This document shows, one piece after another, positions 43,904 through 52,094 of a DNA stretch of 64,000 nt. Within the stretch, counting starts at the first letter, position 1. Every line of letters begins with the position of its first letter. Under the pieces are notes generated by a model that saw only the letters and a list, made by a program, of their open reading frames with translations, made no database searches and was not told the origin of the DNA. This DNA is from an uncultured Bacilli bacterium (lineage in GTDB: Bacteria > Bacillota_I > Bacilli_A > RFN20 > CAG-826), in contig CAKUXV010000004.1 in NCBI GenBank assembly GCA_934700895.1, positions 1-64,000 on the forward strand. The letters run 5' to 3'. The translations under genes were made by a program, and so were the position numbers.

Positions 43904-45677
43904 GTTTCTTCCCTCTCAAAAGAAGAATGATGGAGACCGCTAACCCAGCGGTAGAAACCGCAAGAATCGAAATGGCAATGGGCAAAGCAACCGCCGCAGA
44001 GGTCCCTTCATTTTCCGAATTCGGCCCTCGATCGTTAGAAGCGTCGGGGGGCGGCGTTTGGCTCGAGGTTCCTTGGGGTGCACTACCCGCAGGTGTTGAA
44101 ACGCTTTCTTCGGTTTCACGAGAGAACGTTTCCCCATTGCTAGAAGACGATTGATCAGGAATTTCAGGGAAGGCGTAGGCAAAGTTTCCGTACGGGAATT
44201 CATTTTCGCCAAGGTCCCCACTGGAAACGTGCTCTTTCACCGAACATTTAGCATGCTCTACACCTGCCTCGTCCTTAACAGAAATATTACGAACAAACGA
44301 AGCATAGGAAGAGAAACTAGAAAACTGAATACGAAGATCGGAGCCTTCAGTAGCAACAAAACTACCCATTAGTTGTTCCCACTGTTGAGAATAATTGTGA
44401 GAAACGATTTTATCATTGCCGTAGAACGCGAAACCGTTTTGTCCACTCGGATAACCTAGGCGGTTCTCGTAAGATAAGGTATAGGTCTTTCCAATTTCCA
44501 AGCCCAATTGTTCATTCGTCAGGGTCATGGAACCGCTTTTGACTGTTCCAAAATTGCTGCTGTATGCACCGCCAATAACGAATTCGCCATCACTATTTTT
44601 GGCAAATCCAACCATCCCGTCGCAATTGAAGCCAGAATAATCGTATGCTTCAAATCCGCCGTCGATAAAATAATTGAAACCGTCCTCGTCCAGTATCTCG
44701 ATGTCGTCAATCCACCATTCTTGCTCAGCAAAAATATTTATCCAAGTTAAATGTGTGAACTCAGTGCCAGTGTCCAAAGTAAAATCGCATTCATAGGTCG
44801 TCCACTCCGTGTTAGAAACCGTGATAAAACCACCGTTAAAATACCAACGACGCACTTTGGTGTTATAGTCATAGTGGTCAAAGTAATAAATAAGTTTATT
44901 GGAGGTGCTATTGGTGTTTTTGGTCCGGAACCTCATCTTGTATTTTTTGTTAAGAACGCAAGGAACAAAGGTTAAATTGACCCGAATTCCAGTGTTATTG
45001 AGATGAAGGCTCTTTTCTCCGGTATAGGCATCATCCGATAACCAACTTGGCGTCATTCTTCCGTAATTCGACGCTTGATTGACATCGGTTTCGGTAAACA
45101 TCGTGTTGAAGAAATAATTCGGAGCGGGGGCACCACGCATGGCCAAATCACTGACGAAGAAGTCTCCATACCCCTCCGCATAAACGTTTAAGGTAACCGT
45201 TGAACATTCCGTGGAAGTTTGGAAATATCCATATACGTTTTTCCATCCGTTTTGGCGACCTTTCATGTCGAAAATCGTGGAATTGACCACAGATCCATCT
45301 ATCTTCTCTTCAGAGGCCTCAAGGATTAAATGGTTTTCTTCGTCGTCCAAGCAATCGGAACGCAAAAACGCTTCCACTTTATAAGAAGTATTAGGAGAGG
45401 CTACAAAAGCAGTCGAATAGGCTTTGAGGATTCCCCCGGCTTGCCGACGATAAAGTTTTAGCGAATTTCCTTTGGATGTGTCCTTGTAAGCTGTTGCATC
45501 CAAATAATCAGTGACAATGGGGGCGCCGCCCTCATCAAGAGTGGCGACGTTCCATCCATCGGGTAACGTTGCGGGGGCTTCTTCTGCCTGAACTAACGTC
45601 GGATTTTGGGAAATTCCCATTAACGATACGCTAGACAAGGAAAGAAGGGACAAGAGGAGAATCGCTTTTCTTTTCAT
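43896..45677 (-). CDS. Surface carbohydrate-binding protein, membrane anchored
   Basis: 593 residues from the ATG at 45677, which has AAAGGA upstream. An ATG 7 codons earlier lacks a site. A signal peptide ends near VQAEEAP. Three to four repeated beta-sandwich modules follow, each with Trp/Tyr-rich edges and the pattern YKVEAFLRSD, YKMRFRTKN or YTLSYENRLG, as in CBM4/9/22-type modules. Then comes a Ser/Pro/Glu linker (about 505-555) and a C-terminal membrane helix with RGKKHV. No catalytic motif seen. It is the first gene of the operon and probably holds glycan at the surface. Confidence 0.65.
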   Translation of the reverse strand: MKRKAILLLSLLSLSSVSLMGISQNPTLVQAEEAPATLPDGWNVATLDEGGAPIVTDYLDATAYKDTSKGNSLKLYRRQAGGILKAYSTAFVASPNTSYKVEAFLRSDCLDDEENHLILEASEEKIDGSVVNSTIFDMKGRQNGWKNVYGYFQTSTECSTVTLNVYAEGYGDFFVSDLAMRGAPAPNYFFNTMFTETDVNQASNYGRMTPSWLSDDAYTGEKSLHLNNTGIRVNLTFVPCVLNKKYKMRFRTKNTNSTSNKLIYYFDHYDYNTKVRRWYFNGGFITVSNTEWTTYECDFTLDTGTEFTHLTWINIFAEQEWWIDDIEILDEDGFNYFIDGGFEAYDYSGFNCDGMVGFAKNSDGEFVIGGAYSSNFGTVKSGSMTLTNEQLGLEIGKTYTLSYENRLGYPSGQNGFAFYGNDKIVSHNYSQQWEQLMGSFVATEGSDLRIQFSSFSSYASFVRNISVKDEAGVEHAKCSVKEHVSSGDLGENEFPYGNFAYAFPEIPDQSSSSNGETFSRETEESVSTPAGSAPQGTSSQTPPPDASNDRGPNSENEGTSAAVALPIAISILAVSTAGLAVSIILLLRGKKHV

Positions 45678-45978
45678 GGTTCCGTTCCTTTGTGTCATTC
45701 ATTTTTTCATAAAAGCCCTTACATTACTTGCTAATGCTACGTTAAAAATATTCTTTTTTCTCGTTTTGCAAAAAACAAAAAGCGCCAAAGAGCTAAGTTT
45801 TCAACAAACTATGTATTTGCGATTTATTTCTTTTAAATAAGATAACAGGCCAACTTTTTAATCGATTAAGCAAGACTATATTGAATGTTTTTAGTGAAAG
45901 TCCTCCAAAAAATGTTCTTTATAAAAATAATGATTTTTCGTTATTTGGTTTTCGAAAGGCGAATCGCTCCATTAAAGC
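45678..45978. other. AT-rich gap between the sugar operon and the DtxR-type gene
   Basis: About 300 nt with several A/T tracts and no supported gene. It must contain the promoter of the surface-protein operon and the end of the DtxR-type transcript. I could not pick a convincing -35/-10 pair or terminator. A short in-frame stretch on the plus strand at 45881-46129 runs antisense into the repressor gene and is not credible. Confidence 0.5.
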
Positions 45979-46374
45979 CTATTTCACTTCTTCTTTCGCG
46001 GCTTTTTCCACGAAATTTTTAATGCAATCAAAAGTTTCTTCCGAAATGACGTGTTCGATTTCGCAACAATCTTTTTCCGCCAAATCTTCCGATACGCCAA
46101 GGCGCAACAAGCATTCTTTCAAAACGTGATGACGAACCAGAACTTTTTCCGCTAATTCGCGGCCTTTGTCCGTGAGTTTCATGTCGCCATAGTCTTTACG
46201 CGTGATCAGTCCACGATTAATGAGTTCGTGGCCCATTTGGTGGACGGCAGGTTTCGAGATGCCAAGCATTTTGGCCACCAAGGTTGTCTCTAATGGTTTC
46301 CCTTCTTGTTCAAGCATTAAGAGGGCTTCGCAAAAATCCTCTTGGGAACGACTATAATCACGCTGAATTTTCAT
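45979..46374 (-). CDS. DtxR/MntR-family metal-dependent repressor
   Basis: 131 residues. The N-terminal winged helix (LETTLVAKMLGISKPAVHQMGHELINRGLITR, about 28-59) is followed by a metal-binding dimerisation domain (about 70-131) with VRHHVLKECLLRLGV and CCEIEHVISEET. It lacks the SH3-like third domain, as MntR does. It probably senses Mn(II) or Fe(II) and controls uptake genes elsewhere. TAAAAT lies 6 nt before the ATG with no Shine-Dalgarno, so the mRNA is probably leaderless. Confidence 0.85.
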   Translation of the reverse strand: MKIQRDYSRSQEDFCEALLMLEQEGKPLETTLVAKMLGISKPAVHQMGHELINRGLITRKDYGDMKLTDKGRELAEKVLVRHHVLKECLLRLGVSEDLAEKDCCEIEHVISEETFDCIKNFVEKAAKEEVK

Positions 46375-46380
46375 ATTTTT

Positions 46381-46386
46381 ATTTTA
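46381..46386 (-). promoter_or_regulatory. -10 element of the DtxR-type gene, start-proximal
   Basis: TAAAAT on the minus strand, 6 nt before the ATG at 46374. The divergent P-loop gene has its own promoter 36 nt away. Confidence 0.5.
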
Positions 46387-46421
46387 GAATAAGCAAGGTT
46401 AATAATGAAGCGCTTTCTTAG

Positions 46422-46450
46422 AGGACAACGCCCTGGAAACGGGGTATCAT
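46422..46450 (+). promoter_or_regulatory. Promoter of the second P-loop kinase, leaderless type
   Basis: -35 AGGACA (46422-46427), 17-nt spacer, -10 TATCAT (46445-46450), then 7 nt to the GTG start. Predicted transcription starts at the start codon. Confidence 0.55.
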
Positions 46451-46457
46451 TTCATTC

Positions 46458-46946
46458 GTGAAAAAATTAATCCTTGTCAGTGGGCCGGCCGGAATCGGGA
46501 AATCGACGTGGTCCAAAAACTATGCTACTTCCCACCCAGAGGAAGAAGTCGTTGTCATTGCCGCAGACGAAATTCGTAAAGCCATGTGCGGCGGTTACGA
46601 CAAATTCCCCGAAAACAACAACATGATGCTCGTCTATGACGAAATGATCCGCGTTGCAAAGGAAACGGCCGAAACCCATGAGGATGTGACCGTTTTATTT
46701 GATACCACGATGCTATACGATGAACGCCGTCTCTACTTCCGTCGCCAACTTCAAGGATTTGATGAATATGAGTTGTTTCTATTAAAACTCCACGATTACA
46801 ATCAATGCCTGATCCGTAACAAGCAAAGACCTGTGGAAAAATGGGTGCCAGAAGACGTGATTAAAAACATGGTCCGCCGTTACGCCGACCCCTCCCCTTA
46901 CTGCAAATTGCAATTCAACCACGTCGAAGAAATCTATGTAGACTAA
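46458..46946 (+). CDS. P-loop kinase, paralogue of the gene at 23933
   Basis: 162 residues beginning with GTG. Walker A SGPAGIGKSTWSKNYA is at about 8-23, followed by a DEIRKAMCGG helix and LFDTTMLYDERRLYF, matching the layout of its paralogue. AAA_33-type small kinase; substrate unknown. Divergent from the DtxR-type gene. No Shine-Dalgarno. Confidence 0.7.
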   Translation: MKKLILVSGPAGIGKSTWSKNYATSHPEEEVVVIAADEIRKAMCGGYDKFPENNNMMLVYDEMIRVAKETAETHEDVTVLFDTTMLYDERRLYFRRQLQGFDEYELFLLKLHDYNQCLIRNKQRPVEKWVPEDVIKNMVRRYADPSPYCKLQFNHVEEIYVD

Positions 46947-46947
46947 A

Positions 46948-46980
46948 AACGAGGCTCACGCGGCCTCGTTTTCTTTTGGT
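46948..46980. terminator. Bidirectional terminator between converging genes
   Basis: AACGAGGC (46948-46955) and GCCTCGTT (46963-46970) form a perfect 8-bp stem followed on the plus strand by TTCTTTT. The last codons and stop of the minus-strand gene at 46956 lie inside the hairpin. Confidence 0.75.
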
Positions 46981-47531
46981 GAACGATAGATAAATTTCTT
47001 CCGCGTTACGAAGTTCCACACCATGGTAAACGCCGTTTTCACCACGAACACCGTCGTGAAAGCCCAGAATGTTAGGATATCTTGTTGGAACAAGGTGGAG
47101 AAATTAATGCTGAGGATGTTGATGTTCCAGCCACTCCATCGGAGGCAGGTCATGTACCCGATGAATTGGAGGACGGCTCCCCCCAATAGGCCGAGAACAC
47201 TCCAGAAAAGGAATTTTAAATTTCCTTTCCAAGTCTTGGCCGTTTTAGCGTCTTCTTCTTTGACGTTTTGGAAACCCCACACCCCAGTTAACGCCCATGT
47301 AGCAGGCATGGCAATTAACATGCCGAGAATAGAGAGAAGGAATTGAATGAAGAATGCGGCGATGGCATTGTTCGCATTATTTTGAACCCAAGAATAAAGA
47401 AGGCTCGTGAGAACCATCTCGCTGACATAATCCAAAAGAGTTCCGTAGACTCCAATGACGGCAAAACGGGCAATCTCCATGAAAAGAGAATTCTTGTCCC
47501 GCCATCCAAGGCGAGTTTGTTGTTTGTCCAT
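46956..47531 (-). CDS. GtrA-like membrane protein
   Basis: 191 residues with four membrane segments and the GtrA-family ends: FAVIGVYGTLLDYVSE at the N-terminus and VWNFVTRKKFIYR at the C-terminus. GtrA proteins move lipid-linked sugars or support cell-wall polysaccharide decoration. The start shares one base with the stop of the upstream gene (TAATG). No glycosyltransferase partner is nearby. Confidence 0.75.
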   Translation of the reverse strand: MDKQQTRLGWRDKNSLFMEIARFAVIGVYGTLLDYVSEMVLTSLLYSWVQNNANNAIAAFFIQFLLSILGMLIAMPATWALTGVWGFQNVKEEDAKTAKTWKGNLKFLFWSVLGLLGGAVLQFIGYMTCLRWSGWNINILSINFSTLFQQDILTFWAFTTVFVVKTAFTMVWNFVTRKKFIYRSPKENEAA

Positions 47532-47986
47532 TATTTCTTTTTAACCGCTTTAGTCGACGATTTAACGGGCGCAGTCTTCTTGACCGGGGCTTTAGTTTTA
47601 ACTTCTGGTTTTGCCTTGGGCTCTGGTTTTTTCGCTACAACCGGCTTTGCCGCCTTCCCTTCCGGTTTCGTTGCTTTCGATTCGAGTTTGGCCTTAGTTT
47701 TGGATTCTGGCTTAGTGGCAATAACAGGTTTTGCCACCTTGGCTTCTGCTTTCGCCGCCTCTTTCTTATGAACTTGAGTCGTCGAAATGGATCCTTTGGC
47801 TTTTCCTTTAGAATTGTGGAAAAGGATGGTTCCCTGTTGATTGGTTCCAAGGGTTTGGCAATAGGTTTCAGCCTCCGCTTTCGTATTGAAAAGCTTAATG
47901 ACCGTATCGCTGCCCTGGATGCGGATGGCCCACATGCCATCCGATTCCCGTTTGGAAACGTGATAGACCTTTCTTTTTTCTGCCAT
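47531..47986 (-). CDS. DUF2188-like protein with basic histone-like tail
   Basis: 151 residues from the ATG at 47986 (GAGG 7 nt before). A GTG 4 codons upstream overlaps that site and is rejected. Residues 4-65 resemble DUF2188 (YHVSKRESDGMWAIRIQG, then FNTKAEAETYCQTLG). The remaining 80 residues are a Lys/Ala/Pro/Thr repeat of the histone H1 type (KPEPKAKPEVKTKAPVKK) and may bind nucleic acid or be disordered. Coupled to the GtrA-like gene. Confidence 0.65.
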   Translation of the reverse strand: MAEKRKVYHVSKRESDGMWAIRIQGSDTVIKLFNTKAEAETYCQTLGTNQQGTILFHNSKGKAKGSISTTQVHKKEAAKAEAKVAKPVIATKPESKTKAKLESKATKPEGKAAKPVVAKKPEPKAKPEVKTKAPVKKTAPVKSSTKAVKKK

Positions 47987-48035
47987 AAACAACCTCACTT
48001 TCTTGTTTATTTTCGCACATTATGACGCTTTTGAA

Positions 48036-51000
48036 TTAAGGAATAGAAGCATATTGCTTCTTTTTTAGCGAAACGAGGTAAAGCCGAACCTTCGATTCGT
48101 CCACGTGGAACAGTCGGCATACATTCCGGCGGTAGACATGGAGCTGTTCGATATAAGCCGGGTCATCGATTTCCGAAGTTTTGTAATCAACAATGGTATA
48201 AGCTCCGTCTTTTTCGTAAAGCAAGTCGATGTATCCCGTCTTTTTCGTTTCCTCGTCGTAATATCCATATTCCGAGAAAACATTAGCGTACTGGGCTTCT
48301 TTTAATGGAGGCAATTCCAAGCAGGCGGCAATCGCCTTTCGATCCCGAACATCCTGAATGAAATCCAGAACCGGGTTTTTGAAATCCACGGCCTCCATAT
48401 AGGCATGGAGCCTAGTCCCGTATTCAAGCGTTGCCACGGAAACTTCTTCATCCACGAAGGACTTGGATGCCCTCTTGGCAACAATGGGCCGGAATTCCAT
48501 CGCTTCATCATCGACATACAAAGGACTGATCACGGGCTTCGTTGAAGCGTTTTTCTTTAATGGGACTGGAAAAACTTGGCGATGCCTATCCTCATAACGG
48601 TCCGTTTTGTAAGAAAGAGAAATCACCGACGGAATGCCATCAAAAAGAAGGGCAAAGGGTCGAATGCCAAACTGCACGAAATAATCGTGTGCCTTCTTTT
48701 TGTTTTTTGCTTCCGTTGCCGTAATACCCAAAACAGGGCGGAACATCTCGGCGTCTTCTTCCAAAATGCATTTCCGCATGCTTTGCAACGTCGCATTCAA
48801 ATCACCGACATTCTCTTCACTGCCTTCGTTATCCAAATCGTCGTCAACCCCTTCGCCATGTTCTTCCGACCCTTCTTCAGACAGGGCAGCAGCCACCTTG
48901 GCAAATTCGGCCTCTTTCCGTTTTTCCTCCTGAATTCCAGCAATGCCACGAGACCCGTTTATATAGGCGTCAGGATAATATTTAGCCAAATAGAAATTTG
49001 CCATTTCTTCTTCGGGTATCGTTTTGAAAATAGACAAATACCGGTCGTAAGCACGGGTCAAAATATCTTGAATTTCGGCATCCAAATATTGGGAAACCCC
49101 TTCATCGTAATAGACACGTTTCAAAGAGGAATAGTTCTCTTTTTCTAAATCGTTAAAAGTAGAGAATCCGGCAAGATTTGGTTGCGTCTGAACCAAGGCA
49201 AGGTGAGACCGATAAGCATTCAATTCTTCTTGCGACAAAAGGCCGTTTTGCATCAATTTCGTTGCAAAAGCCTCATCGATTTCTAGATGATGAGGGCATC
49301 GATGCATCATGGAATAGATTTCTTCATTCGAATCCGAATAGACGTCATTCCCCACAAGAATGATCTCGTTTTCTGCGCGGGTCAACGCCACATAGAATAG
49401 GCGAACATGCTCATCGATATCCGGGTCTTGCTTCTTTCGAATTTCCCTGGCGATGGTTCCCAAGGTGTCGGTTGATTCCTCAAAGGACTGGCCGTCAACA
49501 AACACTCCATCGGGATGGAATTGTTCAAAACGGAATTGGAATCCCAGGTCTTCCGAGAAAATAAACGCAGGCAGACTTCTTCCGTCTCCTTTGGAAAGGA
49601 AATTTCCAGACGAGGGCATATAAACGATTCGGTTTTGCAAACCCTTAGACGCATGAATCGTCATCATATCAACCGCGTCGTCGGACTGAACAAGGGTGTC
49701 CGACGCAAGAGACAAGTCATAGAACTTCACGCTTTGGAACAAATGAACGAAATCGAGAAGACCTTGCCCTCTCTGTTCGCCTTGAACCGCCATTTGGTAC
49801 AAGGATTCAATTTTTTGGATATTCGCATCCACGTCCCCCATCAAATACAATCGATCGATGACGTGGAAGCGCGCGAGCAATTCAAGGAAAATAACGGAAA
49901 GAGAGGATTGACGTAATTCTGTCGCCAAATTCTCCATTCTTTGCCAAATGCCGCCTTCAGGGTCTTGAGAAGGGTTATCCACTTTAAACGGGGCAAAAGG
50001 GTCCTCTTTCTGTTTTTCGCTTTGCATTAATAGTTCATGAATGTGGGCGTCGGAATATTGATCGCGAAACGCATAGCTTCTCGCAATGGACAAAAAAAGA
50101 TGCTTGGGGTCTTCCGTTTCGGGTTGGACGAAATATTTCAAAAAGGAAATCAAAGACTGAAGGAACAAAACGGAACGCGTTTCCTGCAAATTCTCTGACT
50201 GCTTTTCGTTGAGTTTAACGCCAGCCTCGTTAAATGCCTTTCGAAACAAAGGGAAAGATTTTTTAGTGCGCAGCAAAATGACAAAATCACCATAACGGCA
50301 CGGGCGCATCTTTTTGGCATCTAAATCATAAATAAGGTAGCCTTCGCCCACTTTTTGAATGATATCCTGAAGAATCGCGGAAATTTCCCAATTTACTTGA
50401 GCGGGGTCGCAGAAGCGTTTCTTTTTAGCAAAAGGGTCGCATTCTCCATATAGCCGCCAGATATGGAAATTATCGTCCTGATCCCCATTCTTTTGTCCTG
50501 CCGTCAAAGCTTCCATGGGATCTAAATAATCGATGCATCCATGATCTAACGTCATGTAGTAAGAGCAAACATAGTTAATATCATCGATGAGAGACGGCCT
50601 CGATCGATAGTTGGTGTTCATAGCAATGACTTGGTGGCCTGGGCCTTGTTGATAGTCTTTTTGGCGTTTGCGGAACAATTCCACGTTCGAATTTCGGAAC
50701 GCATAAATGCTTTGTTTGGCATCGCCTACGCAGAAAAGATGAGCCTGCACCATTTTGCCATCTAGCAAAACGGGCCTCGTTAAGCTACCGAGAAAGAGCT
50801 CTTGCGTGTCATTGGTATCCTGATATTCATCCACCATGATGTAACGGAATCTTCTTCTCACTTCATCGGCAACATCGTTAAATTGTTCTTCTGTTAGCAA
50901 CCGCAATGACATGGCGCTGATGTCAGAAAAGGAAAAGGAGTTCGTGGAGCGAAGGAAATCATTCATGCGACGCCGAACTTCTTCTTCCATTTCCAGAAGT

Positions 51001-52094
51001 AGGCGCACATCAGGCTGGAAGGAGAAAAGCTTTTCTTTTTCACGTTCTCTATTCCCATGATAAGAGTATCGGGTGTACAAACTGCCCTGCGTATCCCCGG
51101 CGATTTCTTTCAAAATTTTAAAAGCAGCATCATATTTCTTTTTCGCTTCTTTATCGCCGTCTATCGTTATTTTCTTAGGCAAAGGTGCCCAATATTTTTC
51201 ATCCCATTCCCGGAGTCTTTGAGCCATTTCATCATCACTAGAATCGATGAGATTTACCATGGTTTGACGCAAGGCATCGGTGCAAGGCTCTCCAAAAAAG
51301 ACGGAATGATAATCCATGGTGAACACCGCTTCTCTTTCGAAAACCTTTTTCCATTCCGCCAAATCCAAAGAATCCAAATCGGCGATTTCATCAAAATGAG
51401 AAAATACAAAATAAGCACGATGGATGGCTAGAATTGTCTTGTTTCGTAGGTATTCCATTTTTTCATGGAAAAGTTGATTAGCAAATGTATCGGAAAAGAA
51501 GCGTTCGTCATATTCAGCTAAATACGCTTCCCGATGAAGAGGGGTCATTTTATCGAGTTCATCCCCCATATCAAGAATCATTTTCTTGATACCGTAATCG
51601 CTTTTAAGCGTGAATTTTTTCAAAGTAGAGACGAGGCGGGACCGTTTCTTCGGATTTATGTAGTAATCCTGAATCACTTCATCCACCAATTCGTTTCGTT
51701 TGCTTTGATAGAAGGCGGCATCCATCACGGATAACTGAGGTGAAACGCCTAGACGTGTCGCGTATTTGCCTACTAGATACTGATTAAAAGAGTCGAAAGT
51801 TTGAACGTGACTAGAAAGCATCTCTAAAGCCAATTTTGAGACAGCAGGATCCTGTTCCTTGGCAAATCGTCCGACGATTCGACTCTTCATTTCGTGAGCC
51901 GCATTGTTGGTAAACGTCAAAACAAGCAGTTCGCTGGGCTTGATCTTCCCCTCGGCAATAATGTCATATACGCGTTCGGTCAGGGTTTTAGTTTTGCCGC
52001 TTCCTGCGCCAGCGGGAATCAAAATATCTTCCTCAACGGAGGCATAAACAGCCTTCTTTTGCATCTCGTTGAGACCGTTATCTTTCTTTTCCAT
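48036..52094 (-). CDS. addA: ATP-dependent helicase/nuclease subunit A (AddA)
   Basis: 1352 residues, UvrD-type helicase fused to a RecB nuclease. The ATG at 52094 is preceded by GGGGAGG and overlaps addB by 17 nt. A start 27 codons upstream is unlikely. Motifs: Walker A PAGAGSGKTKTL, motif II DEYQDTND, motif VI VALTRAEN, and a C-terminal nuclease with VDYKTSE and a Gln-containing QLHVY. With AddB it processes double-strand breaks for RecA loading. Confidence 0.93.
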   Translation of the reverse strand: MEKKDNGLNEMQKKAVYASVEEDILIPAGAGSGKTKTLTERVYDIIAEGKIKPSELLVLTFTNNAAHEMKSRIVGRFAKEQDPAVSKLALEMLSSHVQTFDSFNQYLVGKYATRLGVSPQLSVMDAAFYQSKRNELVDEVIQDYYINPKKRSRLVSTLKKFTLKSDYGIKKMILDMGDELDKMTPLHREAYLAEYDERFFSDTFANQLFHEKMEYLRNKTILAIHRAYFVFSHFDEIADLDSLDLAEWKKVFEREAVFTMDYHSVFFGEPCTDALRQTMVNLIDSSDDEMAQRLREWDEKYWAPLPKKITIDGDKEAKKKYDAAFKILKEIAGDTQGSLYTRYSYHGNREREKEKLFSFQPDVRLLLEMEEEVRRRMNDFLRSTNSFSFSDISAMSLRLLTEEQFNDVADEVRRRFRYIMVDEYQDTNDTQELFLGSLTRPVLLDGKMVQAHLFCVGDAKQSIYAFRNSNVELFRKRQKDYQQGPGHQVIAMNTNYRSRPSLIDDINYVCSYYMTLDHGCIDYLDPMEALTAGQKNGDQDDNFHIWRLYGECDPFAKKKRFCDPAQVNWEISAILQDIIQKVGEGYLIYDLDAKKMRPCRYGDFVILLRTKKSFPLFRKAFNEAGVKLNEKQSENLQETRSVLFLQSLISFLKYFVQPETEDPKHLFLSIARSYAFRDQYSDAHIHELLMQSEKQKEDPFAPFKVDNPSQDPEGGIWQRMENLATELRQSSLSVIFLELLARFHVIDRLYLMGDVDANIQKIESLYQMAVQGEQRGQGLLDFVHLFQSVKFYDLSLASDTLVQSDDAVDMMTIHASKGLQNRIVYMPSSGNFLSKGDGRSLPAFIFSEDLGFQFRFEQFHPDGVFVDGQSFEESTDTLGTIAREIRKKQDPDIDEHVRLFYVALTRAENEIILVGNDVYSDSNEEIYSMMHRCPHHLEIDEAFATKLMQNGLLSQEELNAYRSHLALVQTQPNLAGFSTFNDLEKENYSSLKRVYYDEGVSQYLDAEIQDILTRAYDRYLSIFKTIPEEEMANFYLAKYYPDAYINGSRGIAGIQEEKRKEAEFAKVAAALSEEGSEEHGEGVDDDLDNEGSEENVGDLNATLQSMRKCILEEDAEMFRPVLGITATEAKNKKKAHDYFVQFGIRPFALLFDGIPSVISLSYKTDRYEDRHRQVFPVPLKKNASTKPVISPLYVDDEAMEFRPIVAKRASKSFVDEEVSVATLEYGTRLHAYMEAVDFKNPVLDFIQDVRDRKAIAACLELPPLKEAQYANVFSEYGYYDEETKKTGYIDLLYEKDGAYTIVDYKTSEIDDPAYIEQLHVYRRNVCRLFHVDESKVRLYLVSLKKKQYASIP

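Noticed and set aside
45881..46129. Short plus-strand frame before the DtxR-type gene
   Set aside because: Overlaps the repressor antisense. Its start region is not preceded by a ribosome-binding site.
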